From Rosettibacter firmus (lineage in GTDB: Bacteria > Bacteroidota > Ignavibacteria > Ignavibacteriales > Melioribacteraceae): DNA of 64,000 bases. Positions within the stretch are counted from its first letter, which is position 1. Each line of letters starts with the position of its first letter. The notes under the pieces are model-generated. The model saw nothing but the letters and a program-made list of their open reading frames with translations, was not told the origin of the DNA and did no database searches. The DNA lies in NCBI RefSeq assembly GCF_036860695.1, contig NZ_JAYKGJ010000001.1:1302001-1366000 (forward strand). The letters run 5' to 3'. Shown here piece by piece: positions 53,110-63,460 of this stretch. The translations under genes and the position numbers were made by a program.

Positions 53110-54846
53110 ATGAGGAACCTTTCATTTACTCTTTTATTGGCTTTAATCTTTTGTGCTAATAGTTTAATGGCACAATATTTAAGCGATTATATTGAAGAAT
53201 TTAGAGGAGATACTGCTGTTGTTAAACCTGGAGACAACACTCTTTATGGAGCAATTGTTTATGATACATTAGCAACAAATGGAAGAGTATATCTTTTGAA
53301 AAAAAATGAGGTTTATAGCCTTGCAAGTAATCCGACCACAAGCGATAAAATTCATACTGTTATTGTAGGTGAAGATAGCAGACGTCTTGTAAATAACAAT
53401 GATCCTGATTCACATCCACCTGTAATTTGTGGCTCAGGTACAAATACTGGCGGTATAAATTATGGCGGTGATGTTACTGTTAAAAATGTTAATATGGTAC
53501 CTGCTTCTGCAGCAAATAACCTTGGTTGGACTTTCTTCTGGGGTTCAAAAGCTGGCAGTACCGTTACTCTCGAAAATTGTTTGTTCGAACGTACAAGATG
53601 GGTCTTCGTTGCTTCAAATCAAGTTGAAGGTACAAAACTCTATATCAAAGATTGCTACTTTGTAAACATGAGTGGACAACCCTGCAGAAGAAATGGTGGC
53701 GTTTATGATAATGTTGAACATAACACTGATGTAATCTGGGTTGAAAATAGTACTCATGTAATGGCACAGGGAATGTTATATAAATTCAGAAATTATCCAA
53801 TTAAGGAATTATTCTTTAATCATAATACTTTTGTTAATTGTGCCGGCCCAGTATTTGAAAATCAGGGTTATGTAAGTAACATGATTGTTGCTAATAATAT
53901 TTTTGTTAATAGCAATATGCAACCATATTGCCCATCATTAGATTTAAGTGAAACTGATCTGGATTTGTTACCAACTGGACTTATCAACGTCAGAGATTTA
54001 CCACCAGATTATGAACAGGTAGATAGAAAAATTCTGGTTACAAATAATAATGCTTACTGGGATAGTTATTTTGCAGATATGCATCAGGTTCTTAAAGAAA
54101 GAAAAACAAATAATACTGATCAGTGGTTCTCCCAAATGATCAAAATGAATTCACGTACTCAGGCCATGTTCGACGACAATCAAAAATATCCATACCTTGT
54201 TGAAGGAAACTGGTATTCTGAAGATCCACAATTTACAGATCCACAAGATCTGTTCAGTGATGAAATGAAAGCCCATATTAGAGAATTTGTTTTAAATACT
54301 GTTGATACAACCAATAGTACAGCTGTATTGAATTTATGGAGAAAGGTTTATAGCGAAGCTGAATTTCCACATGTTTCTGATTGGCCAATCCCTGTTAATC
54401 TTTCATACAAAAATTCAACTTTGTTAAAAGCTGGTTTGGGTGGTTTCCCACTTGGAGATTTAAACTGGTTCCCTGAGAAAAAAGCTCAATGGTTAGCACA
54501 AAGAGATGCTGAAATAGCAGCTCTAAAAGATGCTTTGAACAAAGGTCAATTGCCCACAGATGTTAAGAGTGATGTAGTACCAACTAATTTCTATGTATAT
54601 CAAAACTATCCTAATCCATTTAACCCATCCACTACAATCTCTTTTGAATTGCCACAATCCGGTAATGTTGTAGTAAAAATTTATAACGTAATGGGTCAGG
54701 AAGTAAAAACATTACTAAACGGATTTAGAACAGCTGGTTATAATGTAGTTAATTTTGATGCTTCAGATTTATCAAGTGGAGTTTATATTTATAATGTTAA
54801 TTTCAATGGTCAGAGTATTTCAAAGAAAATGGTTCTTATGAAATAA
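53110..54846 (+). CDS. Secreted right-handed beta-helix protein with T9SS sorting domain
   Basis: A signal peptide (LSFTLLLALIFCANSLMAQ) precedes a repeated beta-strand region (about 100-280) with N/V-rich rungs: NYGGDVTVKNVNMVP, STVTLENCLFERTRW, TKLYIKDCYFVN, LFFNHNTFVNCAG, NMIVANNIFVNSN. This is the pectate-lyase-like parallel beta-helix pattern. A helical region follows (about 340-480), and a type A T9SS sorting domain ends it (YQNYPNPFNPSTTISF...ISKKMVLMK). It may be a lyase, hydrolase or glycan-binding surface protein; no catalytic residues are evident. AGGAGG precedes the ATG, and a strong terminator follows. Confidence 0.8.
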   Translation: MRNLSFTLLLALIFCANSLMAQYLSDYIEEFRGDTAVVKPGDNTLYGAIVYDTLATNGRVYLLKKNEVYSLASNPTTSDKIHTVIVGEDSRRLVNNNDPDSHPPVICGSGTNTGGINYGGDVTVKNVNMVPASAANNLGWTFFWGSKAGSTVTLENCLFERTRWVFVASNQVEGTKLYIKDCYFVNMSGQPCRRNGGVYDNVEHNTDVIWVENSTHVMAQGMLYKFRNYPIKELFFNHNTFVNCAGPVFENQGYVSNMIVANNIFVNSNMQPYCPSLDLSETDLDLLPTGLINVRDLPPDYEQVDRKILVTNNNAYWDSYFADMHQVLKERKTNNTDQWFSQMIKMNSRTQAMFDDNQKYPYLVEGNWYSEDPQFTDPQDLFSDEMKAHIREFVLNTVDTTNSTAVLNLWRKVYSEAEFPHVSDWPIPVNLSYKNSTLLKAGLGGFPLGDLNWFPEKKAQWLAQRDAEIAALKDALNKGQLPTDVKSDVVPTNFYVYQNYPNPFNPSTTISFELPQSGNVVVKIYNVMGQEVKTLLNGFRTAGYNVVNFDASDLSSGVYIYNVNFNGQSISKKMVLMK

Positions 54847-54873
54847 TATTCTGGTTGTAATATTAATTATTAT

Positions 54874-54908
54874 CAGACGGAGCAATTTTTTGCTCCGTCT
54901 GGTTTTTT
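54874..54908 (+). terminator. Strong terminator after the beta-helix gene
   Basis: CAGACGGAGCA (54874-54884) pairs perfectly with TGCTCCGTCTG (54891-54901), an eleven-pair stem with loop ATTTTT, followed by GTTTTTTAA. It separates the receptor and beta-helix genes from the downstream parvulin gene. Confidence 0.92.
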
Positions 54909-54953
54909 AAAAGATATATTTCTAACTTTTTAATATTCTCGGGATTAACAATA

Positions 54954-56711
54954 ATGATTAAAAATAAATTCTCTTGCCCCTTAAAATCATTAATTCTCGT
55001 TTTATTTTTATTCTCTTCTCTTCTTGCAGAAGATAAAAATAATTCTGAAATAATTGCTAAAATTGGAAGTAATTATACCATCAGTTTCTCTGACCTTAAA
55101 AATTATGTATACGAAAATTTTTATCACAAAATTTATTTGAAAGAAAAATCAAAGGGCTATCTACCAGCACTTGAACAGATAATTAATAAAAGACTAAAAG
55201 TAATCGACTTTTTTGAACGCGGGCTCGATAAAAATAAAACTCTGGTAAGTAAACTAAACAGAATATTAAACGAAGAATTATACAATGAATATTATGAAAA
55301 ATATTATTCAGAAAAATATGTAACTGAATCTAACATACAGAAAGTTTATCAAAGTATGGGTCGCACTGTCTATTTCCAGCAAATATTATTACATAAAGGT
55401 CTCGACTTAAGAGAAGCAATTATTGACTCAATTAAATCACTGGCAATGAATTTAAAAAAACAAGCAGAAGAAGGAAAAGATTTTACAGCTTTAGCTAAAA
55501 TTTTTTCTGACGATACCTTAACTATTGGATCAACATTAAAAGCAGATTGGAAGAAAAATTTATTATCACCGATCTATAATATAATATTTAATCTTCCCAA
55601 AGGAGCTATACGAGTTCTTGAAGATAGTCAATCATTTTATGTAATTAAAATTATTGATGTTGAATATACAGATGTTGAACCTCTCGAAAAAGTTATTGAT
55701 GATATAAAAAGCACACTTAAAACTGCTTTTTCGTATTCAAGTATAAAAGATTTTGAAAATGAACAATCAAAATTAATAGATGAAAAATCAATTAAATGGA
55801 ATCAGAGTGCATTAAATAAATTAGTGACCTGGTCTAAAATACCTGGCTTTTATGATGGCTTGTATAAAGATACTATTCAAAATGCATTATCAAAAGGTAA
55901 GAACTTTAGAATACTTTCATCTTCTCGATACAAAGTCGATTTGAAAAAATATCTTCAACTACTTGATGAAGTTTTAATATTGGGGCGTTCCACAATTATA
56001 AAAGAACAGGATATTAAAAATTTTATTCTCGAAGCCCTTAAAATTGAAGCTATTGCCAATAAAGCTCGCAAACTGGGAATGTTTAACGATGTATTTAATC
56101 CATTCACTAAAAGTCAAATACTGGTAGATGAAATAGCCAAACTATATGATTCTGAAATTATCGAGAAACAAATACCAGAACCAGATGAAAAAAATTTAAA
56201 AATGTTCTATGAAGAAAATAAAGATTCTCTGTATTATCAATTAGCAAAAGTTAACATCTATGTTGCATTTGCAAGCGACACAATTAAAATTGATAGTTTG
56301 AAAAAGAAATATTCAAAAGGTATCCCATTTGAAAAATTAGATAATAGAATTTTCGTAAAAAGATTTATTCGTCAAAAAGATGGCTCAATCAAAGCAGACC
56401 ATTTAGATCAAGACACATCATTAGCAAGTATAGCATTTAAATTGAATCAAGATGAAATAGCAGGACCAATTAAATATGAAAGTTCGGATTCAAGTAAAAA
56501 ATTTGCACTAATAAAATGTGTTCATAAAAGAGAAGAAAAACAATTACTTTATGATGATGTTAAGAAAAATATTAAAGACGATTTTATTAAATTCTATAGA
56601 GATAAAATCTCTAAAGAAATATTAAATAACCTAACAACCAGGTATGGTGTTGAAATTTATTATGAATCATTAAAAAAGAAGCTTTCTGAAATTGGTATTG
56701 TTTTAAATTAA
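54954..56711 (+). CDS. Periplasmic parvulin-type peptidyl-prolyl isomerase, SurA-like
   Basis: A signal peptide (LKSLILVLFLFSSLLAED) opens the 585-residue protein. A SurA-N-type helical chaperone segment (about 30-125) precedes a parvulin-like domain (about 130-240, VYFQQILLHKGLDLREAIIDSIKSLAMNLKKQAEEGKDFTALAKIFSDD). A second helical module (about 260-400) and a further beta-domain follow. The catalytic Cys/His pattern of active parvulins is weak, so it may be mainly a chaperone. It is the second parvulin in the window and lies in the polysaccharide cluster, where it could serve folding of the barrel or secreted enzymes. Confidence 0.82.
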   Translation: MIKNKFSCPLKSLILVLFLFSSLLAEDKNNSEIIAKIGSNYTISFSDLKNYVYENFYHKIYLKEKSKGYLPALEQIINKRLKVIDFFERGLDKNKTLVSKLNRILNEELYNEYYEKYYSEKYVTESNIQKVYQSMGRTVYFQQILLHKGLDLREAIIDSIKSLAMNLKKQAEEGKDFTALAKIFSDDTLTIGSTLKADWKKNLLSPIYNIIFNLPKGAIRVLEDSQSFYVIKIIDVEYTDVEPLEKVIDDIKSTLKTAFSYSSIKDFENEQSKLIDEKSIKWNQSALNKLVTWSKIPGFYDGLYKDTIQNALSKGKNFRILSSSRYKVDLKKYLQLLDEVLILGRSTIIKEQDIKNFILEALKIEAIANKARKLGMFNDVFNPFTKSQILVDEIAKLYDSEIIEKQIPEPDEKNLKMFYEENKDSLYYQLAKVNIYVAFASDTIKIDSLKKKYSKGIPFEKLDNRIFVKRFIRQKDGSIKADHLDQDTSLASIAFKLNQDEIAGPIKYESSDSSKKFALIKCVHKREEKQLLYDDVKKNIKDDFIKFYRDKISKEILNNLTTRYGVEIYYESLKKKLSEIGIVLN

Positions 56712-56804
56712 AATTTCCTGGAGATATAAAACCTGTTTTTCATACCTGTTTTTTAAAATAATACTTAAACGCATAATCCAAGCATATCTAATTAAGGAGG
56801 CAAA

Positions 56805-59351
56805 ATGTTAGAAAGAGAATTCAAAATTTTTAGAACAATATTCTTTATAATTATAATGATAGGATTATCTGTAAATAATTATTGCCAGAAATTAAAGCTT
56901 AATGATCTTGAATATTTTGAATCTCGTGGATTTGATGTTTTTGTTTTCAATAATCAATACAATGGTTTCTTCTTTGATGAAAAAACTGCAGGGATTGAAT
57001 TTATTCATCATGGTGTAAGAACAGCAACCGGAGGAGCAGTAAGATTAAGACATACACCAGAACAATGGGATCTGGTTCCAATGCTGATTGATAAAAAAGT
57101 TGATAAAGAAAATAATAGCATAACAGTCAAACTTGAATATGATAAATATAATTTTATTTCAAATGTAACAGTAACAGGTAAAGAAGATGGAATTATTATA
57201 AGTGTATTCTTAGAAAAACCTTTGCCTGCTGAACTCGTTGGTCATGCTGGTTTTAATTTAGAATTTCTACCTTCAGCTTATTTTGAAAAAACATATTTAA
57301 TTGATGGTAAACCAGGTGTGTTTCCTTTATATCCTTCTGGACCTGTAAAAGTAAAACCAAATACAGATAAAATTCCCCAGTTTGCCAACCATAATACTTT
57401 TGATGATAGAGGTCGAAATGAATACGTTGATCCAGAACCTATTGCAGTTGGAAAAACAATAATTCTTGCACCAGAAGATCCCGAAAGACGAATTCAAATT
57501 AATTCTTTAATGAATGATATTATGTTATTTGATGGACGTAATGTTGCACAGAATGGATGGTTTGTTGTGCGTAGTTTAATTCCAGAAAATAAAACAGGAA
57601 AAGTTGTTGAATGGATTATAAAAGCATCTACAATTAACAACTGGGTTCGTCAACCAAATATTGCATATTCACAAGTAGGATATCATCCAGCACAAAAGAA
57701 ACTTGCTATTATTGAATTAGACAAAAATGATACCTTTAAAAATGATGCTACACTCTACAAGCTATATCCCGATGGAGAAACTAAAAAAATATTTACAGGC
57801 AATATCGTTCAATGGGGAATTTTTCTCAGATACAAATATGGAATTTTTGATTTTAGTTCAATAACAGATACTGGTTTATTTATAATAGAATATGAAACTC
57901 AAAAAACAAAACCATTTATGATAAGTAAACATGCATATGAAAATATATGGCAGCAAACGCTTGGTATCTGGTTCCCGGTTCAAATGGATCATATGTTTGT
58001 AAACGAAGCTTATAGAGTATGGCATGGTGTTCCATATAAAGATGATGCTTTGCAGGCACCACCAAATCATATTCATTTTGATGGATACAAAATGGAATCT
58101 ACAACAGACACAAAATACAAACCTTATGAACGTATTCCTGGCTTAGCTGTTGGAGGCTGGTTTGATGCAGGTGATTTTGATATTCAAACTGGTTCACATT
58201 GCGATGTGATTTTAAATTTTGTTGATACATGGGAACAATTTAAGTTGAATTATGATCAGACTTACATAGATCAAAAACAAAGATATGTTGATATACATAG
58301 ACCTGATGGTATACCTGATATTATTCAACAAATTGAACATGGAACACTCCAGCTTGTAGCTCAGCAAAAATATATTGGACATGCAGTTAGAGGAATTATT
58401 GTTGGAAATCTTCATCAATATCATCATCTTGGTGACGCTTCAACTGTTACAGATAATCTACCATATAATCCTTCCTTAAAACCATATGAGACAGATGGAA
58501 AATCAAGTGGCACTATGGATGATAGATGGGTTTTTACCAATAGAGTTACCTGGTTAAATTATTATGCTTCTGCTGCACTTGCAGCATCTTATAGAGCATT
58601 AAAAGATTATAATAAAGACCTTGCAGAAGAAGCATTAACTGAAGCAATTAAAGCCTGGAAAAAAGAACAATTAGAAGGACCAAGAAAATTAAACATCTGG
58701 GAAGAACGACGAGGTACAAGTACAGAACTTTTAGCAGCACTCGAATTATTTAAATCCACCAACGATGAATCTTACAAAAAATATTTCATTAACAAAATCT
58801 GGGATGCTTTAAACGATTCTACAATTGCCTGGAATATGTCAATTGCAATAAAAGCAGTTCCATATTTTGATAAAGAATATAAAACCAAATTAAAATCATA
58901 TGTTGAAAAATATAAAAGTATTATGGACAAATTATTAGAAAATAATCCTTTTGGAGTTCCATTACAAACAAGAGGCTGGGGAGCTAATAGTGTAATTATT
59001 AATCAGGCAATTACCAATTATTACCTTAACAAACATTATCCTGAAATAATTGATCCTGAATATGTATTCCGTGGTTTGAACTATATTCTTGGTTGTCATC
59101 CATATTCCAATATTTCATTTGTATCTGGTGTGGGAGTTCAATCTAAAAAAATTGCTTATGGCGGTAATAGAGCAGATTTTAGTTTTATTGCTGGAGGTGT
59201 TGTTCCAGGATTACTCATTCTAAAACCAGATTTTCCAGAAAATAAAGAAGATTGGCCCTTCTTATGGGGTGAAAATGAATATGTTATTAATATTTGTGCA
59301 GCTTATATATTTCTTTCGAATGCTGTAAATAATCTGGTTAATTCTCTTTAA
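56805..59351 (+). CDS. Glycoside hydrolase family 9 (cellulase/endoglucanase-type)
   Basis: GH9 enzymes hydrolyse beta-1,4-glucans or related polymers with inversion. A hydrophobic N-terminal segment (FRTIFFIIIMIGLSVNNYCQ) signals export. A long beta-rich region (about 30-290), then an Ig-like cellulase N-terminal domain (about 285-385, NIAYSQVGYHPAQKKLAIIELD), precedes the (alpha/alpha)6 barrel. GGWFDAGDFDIQTGSH (about 450) has the catalytic-base DAGD, and WGENEYVINICAAY (about 820) the general-acid Glu. At 848 residues it is longer than typical because of the N-terminal extension. No T9SS sorting domain is present, so it may stay periplasmic. AGGAGG precedes the ATG. Confidence 0.9.
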   Translation: MLEREFKIFRTIFFIIIMIGLSVNNYCQKLKLNDLEYFESRGFDVFVFNNQYNGFFFDEKTAGIEFIHHGVRTATGGAVRLRHTPEQWDLVPMLIDKKVDKENNSITVKLEYDKYNFISNVTVTGKEDGIIISVFLEKPLPAELVGHAGFNLEFLPSAYFEKTYLIDGKPGVFPLYPSGPVKVKPNTDKIPQFANHNTFDDRGRNEYVDPEPIAVGKTIILAPEDPERRIQINSLMNDIMLFDGRNVAQNGWFVVRSLIPENKTGKVVEWIIKASTINNWVRQPNIAYSQVGYHPAQKKLAIIELDKNDTFKNDATLYKLYPDGETKKIFTGNIVQWGIFLRYKYGIFDFSSITDTGLFIIEYETQKTKPFMISKHAYENIWQQTLGIWFPVQMDHMFVNEAYRVWHGVPYKDDALQAPPNHIHFDGYKMESTTDTKYKPYERIPGLAVGGWFDAGDFDIQTGSHCDVILNFVDTWEQFKLNYDQTYIDQKQRYVDIHRPDGIPDIIQQIEHGTLQLVAQQKYIGHAVRGIIVGNLHQYHHLGDASTVTDNLPYNPSLKPYETDGKSSGTMDDRWVFTNRVTWLNYYASAALAASYRALKDYNKDLAEEALTEAIKAWKKEQLEGPRKLNIWEERRGTSTELLAALELFKSTNDESYKKYFINKIWDALNDSTIAWNMSIAIKAVPYFDKEYKTKLKSYVEKYKSIMDKLLENNPFGVPLQTRGWGANSVIINQAITNYYLNKHYPEIIDPEYVFRGLNYILGCHPYSNISFVSGVGVQSKKIAYGGNRADFSFIAGGVVPGLLILKPDFPENKEDWPFLWGENEYVINICAAYIFLSNAVNNLVNSL

Positions 59352-59397
59352 TAAAATTCTTAATTGATATGTTTTTCTATTTCCAGAGCATTTAATA

Positions 59398-61734
59398 ATG
59401 AAAAACGAAAATCTGTTAATCTATATAGTTACATTCTTTCTATCTATTACTGTGATTAGTTTTGAAATTATTTCAACGCGTGTTAGTTCTGTTATATTTG
59501 TGCATAATTATGCATTCATTATACTATCTTTTGCAATTTCTGGGTTGGGATTCGGAAGCATTTATTCATTTTATAAATTAAAATCCATTCAAAAAGAAAA
59601 TGCAACGAATTTAATTTTTAGATTCCTTACTTATTATGGTTTTTCACTGGCACTATTTATTTTAATCATCACACTATTTTCAATTACAAATCACTTTTTA
59701 TTTTTTCTCTTTTTATTTATTCCTTTCTTTATAGCTGGAATTTTATATTCCCAAATTTTCAAGCTTTATTCTGATTATAGTTTTAAACTTTATGCTGCTG
59801 ATCTAACTGGTGCAGCACTGGGTTCATTATTGCCGCTTTTATTATTAAATATTCTGGGTGCTTCGAACTTCATTTTACTTTTATCGCTAATAATTATATT
59901 TATTTCTTTCTCATTTAAATTCGTAAAAGAAAAACCAACAGTTGCACCAGTCCCAATTATTTTATTAATAACAATTATTCTTGTTTTCATAAATGGTAGT
60001 CGAGATCTAATTGGCAAAATTCCAATAGGTAAATTTGATGAAAAAGATTTTTATTACGTCTATCCAGATCCAGAAATAAAAGCAAATATTTTAGAAAGCC
60101 GATGGAGTATTTATGGAAGAACAGATCTTGTAGCATATAGCCATCAAGATGTGGTTCGCCAGATGTTTATTGATGGTGCTGCTGGAACTCAAATGTATCG
60201 ATTTAATGGAAACATTCAAAAAGCAGGAAAGACTTTATTAGAGTTATTACTTGAACATACAACAACAATTCCTTTCCTTTATCTCAATGAAAATCAAAAA
60301 GATTCAATGTTGATAATTGGTCCAGGTGGAGGCAAAGAAGTTTTAATTGGATTATTCGCAGAAGTAAAAAATATTACCGGCGTAGAAGTCAATCCCGATT
60401 TTGTCAACATGGTAAAAGATTACAAAAATTATAATGGTGGAATTTATACGAATTTCCCAAATGTCAATATTATTATAAAAGAGGGACGCAATTATATCAA
60501 ACAGGTAAATAAAAAATTTGATTTAATTGTAATTGCTCTTCCTTCTACAAAACAGTTGCAGAACATTGATGCTTTAGCTATGAATGAAAATTATTTGCTT
60601 ACTGTTGAAGCATTAAATGATTACCTAAATGTACTTACACCCGAAGGTATGTTAATTTTTACATTACACAATAAATGGGAACTTCTACGTTTTATTGTTA
60701 CATCAATGAAAGCTTTTGAAAAAAATGGAATCAAAAATCAAAACTTTGTTAATCATGTTATAGTTTTAGAATCTGATTATGCACCAACAATCTTAATTAA
60801 AAAAACACCTTTCAAAAAAGAAGAATTAATTAAGTGGAATAAAAAACAGAATGAATTACCCGCCCGTTTTCATAAAATAACTTTTATGCCTTATCTGAAT
60901 AATGAAGCAAATTTTAATAATGTTACAGGTTCTATAATAAATAATTTTTTATATGGTATTTCTACTTCTCAATTTACACTTAATGAATTTATTGAAGAAC
61001 ACCCATATGATATAACTCCATGTTACGATAATAATCCCTTTTTCTACAAAGTATCAAAATTTTTACCATCAGAGTACACTGGACTTTTTTTCACAATATT
61101 CATAATAAGTTTGATTTTTGTTTTAAAACTATTAACTCAATTTAAAAAAGAATTAGTTAAGTCAAAGATTCTTACTCTTCGAAAGCTTTTAATTGTTTTT
61201 GCATCCATAGGTACAGGCTTCATGATTATAGAAGTAGTTCTATTTCAGAAAATGATTCTGTATTTAGGTTCACCAACTGTTTCTCTATCAATTTTATTAT
61301 GTTCAATATTACTGGGAATGGGTGCAGGTAGTTACAGCGGAAATAAAATTATTTCTAATAATCATTACAAAAGGTTATTTGTTACAAGTTCATTAATAAT
61401 TTTTTACGGATTAATCTTATTTCTAATTGTACCGGAATTTTTAAATCAATTAATGTCAATAAACCAGGTTATCTTAACAATAATAATCTTTTTATTAATT
61501 CTGCCACTTGGTTTTCTACTCGGGATACCATTCCCTACTTCAATTAAATTACTCAGAGAACAAAAATTAGAAAATTATATCCCATGGATGTATGGTATTA
61601 ATGCCACATTATCTGTGTTTGGTTCTGTTTTTTCAATACTCTTAGCAATGTTATATGGATTTAATATTTCCTTTTTTGCTGGATTATTTTTCTATGCTTT
61701 GGTTTTAGTAGCATTTAAAGGTAAAACATCTTAA
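59398..61734 (+). CDS. Membrane spermidine-synthase-like protein
   Basis: The 778 residues contain three parts. Residues 1-205 hold about six membrane helices (FFLSITVISFEIISTRVSSVIF...). Residues 225-460 form a spermidine-synthase/methyltransferase Rossmann domain: LIIGPGGGKEVLIGLFAEVKNITGVEVNPDFV binds the adenosyl ligand, and KFDLIVIALPSTKQL is the next motif. Residues 560-775 hold about seven further helices (TGFMIIEVVLFQKMILYLGSP, GIPFPTSIKLL). Such membrane-embedded members are common in bacterial genomes with no proven substrate. It lies 46 bases after the GH9 gene. The linkage to polysaccharides may be only positional. Confidence 0.8.
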   Translation: MKNENLLIYIVTFFLSITVISFEIISTRVSSVIFVHNYAFIILSFAISGLGFGSIYSFYKLKSIQKENATNLIFRFLTYYGFSLALFILIITLFSITNHFLFFLFLFIPFFIAGILYSQIFKLYSDYSFKLYAADLTGAALGSLLPLLLLNILGASNFILLLSLIIIFISFSFKFVKEKPTVAPVPIILLITIILVFINGSRDLIGKIPIGKFDEKDFYYVYPDPEIKANILESRWSIYGRTDLVAYSHQDVVRQMFIDGAAGTQMYRFNGNIQKAGKTLLELLLEHTTTIPFLYLNENQKDSMLIIGPGGGKEVLIGLFAEVKNITGVEVNPDFVNMVKDYKNYNGGIYTNFPNVNIIIKEGRNYIKQVNKKFDLIVIALPSTKQLQNIDALAMNENYLLTVEALNDYLNVLTPEGMLIFTLHNKWELLRFIVTSMKAFEKNGIKNQNFVNHVIVLESDYAPTILIKKTPFKKEELIKWNKKQNELPARFHKITFMPYLNNEANFNNVTGSIINNFLYGISTSQFTLNEFIEEHPYDITPCYDNNPFFYKVSKFLPSEYTGLFFTIFIISLIFVLKLLTQFKKELVKSKILTLRKLLIVFASIGTGFMIIEVVLFQKMILYLGSPTVSLSILLCSILLGMGAGSYSGNKIISNNHYKRLFVTSSLIIFYGLILFLIVPEFLNQLMSINQVILTIIIFLLILPLGFLLGIPFPTSIKLLREQKLENYIPWMYGINATLSVFGSVFSILLAMLYGFNISFFAGLFFYALVLVAFKGKTS

Positions 61735-61805
61735 CATATTAAATACATACAAAAATTTTTACCTGCAAAAAATATAATGATTAAACAATTCTTAATGGGA
61801 GAAAA

Positions 61806-63341
61806 ATGATGACAAACAAAATTGTTTCACTCATTATTTACATAATCATTTTTAATATGAATATTATTTCACAGGAATTGCCACTATCTTATGATGTTGA
61901 AAATACTGGTACCAATTGCTCACTTCCACCTTTACCATCTATCAACGAGTTGCCTGTAATAAATCATTTACCAGATCCATTTATGTGGGCAGATACAACA
62001 AAGGGACGTATTAAATCCATAGATGATTGGAGATGTCGTCGTGCAGAAATTGGTGCACAAATTCAATATTATGAACTCGGAAAAAAACCTGAACCACCAG
62101 ATACACTGTTAGCAACTTTTTCACCAGATAGCATATTGACAGTTACAATTATAGAAAATGGAGATACACTTATATTAACTTCAAAAGTTACTTTACCTGA
62201 TGGCGAGGGACCATTTCCAGCTGTAATTGGCGTTGGTTTCGGGGGCGGAACAGGAAGTTTACCACCAGATATTTTTATAAATCGAAAAATTGCTACTATT
62301 CAATTCAGATTCTGGGAATTAGCACCCTGGGGTTTTGATATTAAAAGAGGAACCGGTGGATTTTATAAACTTTATCCTGATTCAAAAGTTGGATTCTTTA
62401 CTGCATGGGCATGGGGTGTAAGTAGAATTATTGATGGGATAGAAAAAGCTCTTAAGACAAAAATCGATATGAAACGATTAGCCATAACGGGTTGTTCGTT
62501 TGCTGGTAAAATAGCACTATTCTCTGCAGCATTTGATGAACGAATTGCTCTAACAATTGCACAGGAACCGGGTGGTGGTGGAGATGCCGCCTGGAGAGTA
62601 ACAGAAACTTTAAGTGGCAGTAGAGAAACTCTAAGAAATGCTCAGGGAGCTCCATGGTATCATCAAGACATTCGTCAATTCAATAATTTAGTAAATAAAC
62701 TTTCATTCGATCATCATGAATTAATGGCTATGATTGCACCAAGAGCACTCCTTGTTCTTGGCAATCCAGATTATGAATGGCTTGCAGAAGAATCCGGTCA
62801 TGTATCCTGTAAGGCAGCTAAAGAAGTCTGGAAAGCTCTTGGAGTTCCAGATAGATTTGGATTTTCTAAAGTAGCCGGTCATATTCATTGTCAACTACCC
62901 GATATTCAAAGACCTGAAGTTATAGCATTTGTAGAAAAATTTCTTCTGGGAAATAAAAATGTAAATACAAATATTGAAATCAGTCCATATAATCCAGACC
63001 TTACTAAATGGATTCCATGGAGTACTCCAGAACTTTCAACAGCCACAGATATACATGAAGAAGAAACAAAAAAAATTAGAAACTTCAATCTCAAGCAAAA
63101 TTATCCTAATCCATTTAATCCCGAAACAATAATTTCATTCACATTAACAGAAAAAACAAAAGTCAGTTTGATAGTCTATGATGTTCTTGGAAAATTAATT
63201 AAAGTTCTTCTTGATGAAGAGAAAGAACCTGGTGAATATCAAATTAAATACACGCCAGATTCACTTTCTTCCGGGACTTTAATTTATCAGCTTAAAACTC
63301 CACAGGGTTCATTAAATAGAAAAATGGTTTATGTCAAATAA
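61806..63341 (+). CDS. Glucuronoyl esterase (CE15-like) with T9SS sorting domain
   Basis: CE15 esterases cleave the ester between 4-O-methyl-glucuronic acid of xylan and lignin alcohols. A signal peptide (VSLIIYIIIFNMNIISQ) leads the protein. The alpha/beta-hydrolase nucleophile motif AITGCSFAGKIALFSAAFDERI (Ser at about 229) has the GCSxxGK pattern of the family. AQEPGGGGDAAWR (about 251-263) carries the acid Glu, and VAGHIHCQLP (about 357-366) the catalytic His. The last 85 residues are a type A T9SS sorting domain. GGGAG precedes the ATG. It and the GH9 enzyme indicate plant cell-wall attack. Confidence 0.9.
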   Translation: MMTNKIVSLIIYIIIFNMNIISQELPLSYDVENTGTNCSLPPLPSINELPVINHLPDPFMWADTTKGRIKSIDDWRCRRAEIGAQIQYYELGKKPEPPDTLLATFSPDSILTVTIIENGDTLILTSKVTLPDGEGPFPAVIGVGFGGGTGSLPPDIFINRKIATIQFRFWELAPWGFDIKRGTGGFYKLYPDSKVGFFTAWAWGVSRIIDGIEKALKTKIDMKRLAITGCSFAGKIALFSAAFDERIALTIAQEPGGGGDAAWRVTETLSGSRETLRNAQGAPWYHQDIRQFNNLVNKLSFDHHELMAMIAPRALLVLGNPDYEWLAEESGHVSCKAAKEVWKALGVPDRFGFSKVAGHIHCQLPDIQRPEVIAFVEKFLLGNKNVNTNIEISPYNPDLTKWIPWSTPELSTATDIHEEETKKIRNFNLKQNYPNPFNPETIISFTLTEKTKVSLIVYDVLGKLIKVLLDEEKEPGEYQIKYTPDSLSSGTLIYQLKTPQGSLNRKMVYVK

Positions 63342-63460
63342 ATTCATTACAAAATTATTCATGGTTTGAGATAATTCAGAATCTGTTTTAATAACAATTA
63401 ATTTGCGAATGAAACTTATGCCACATAATTTGCTATACAAAATATTTCAGGTTATGTAGA

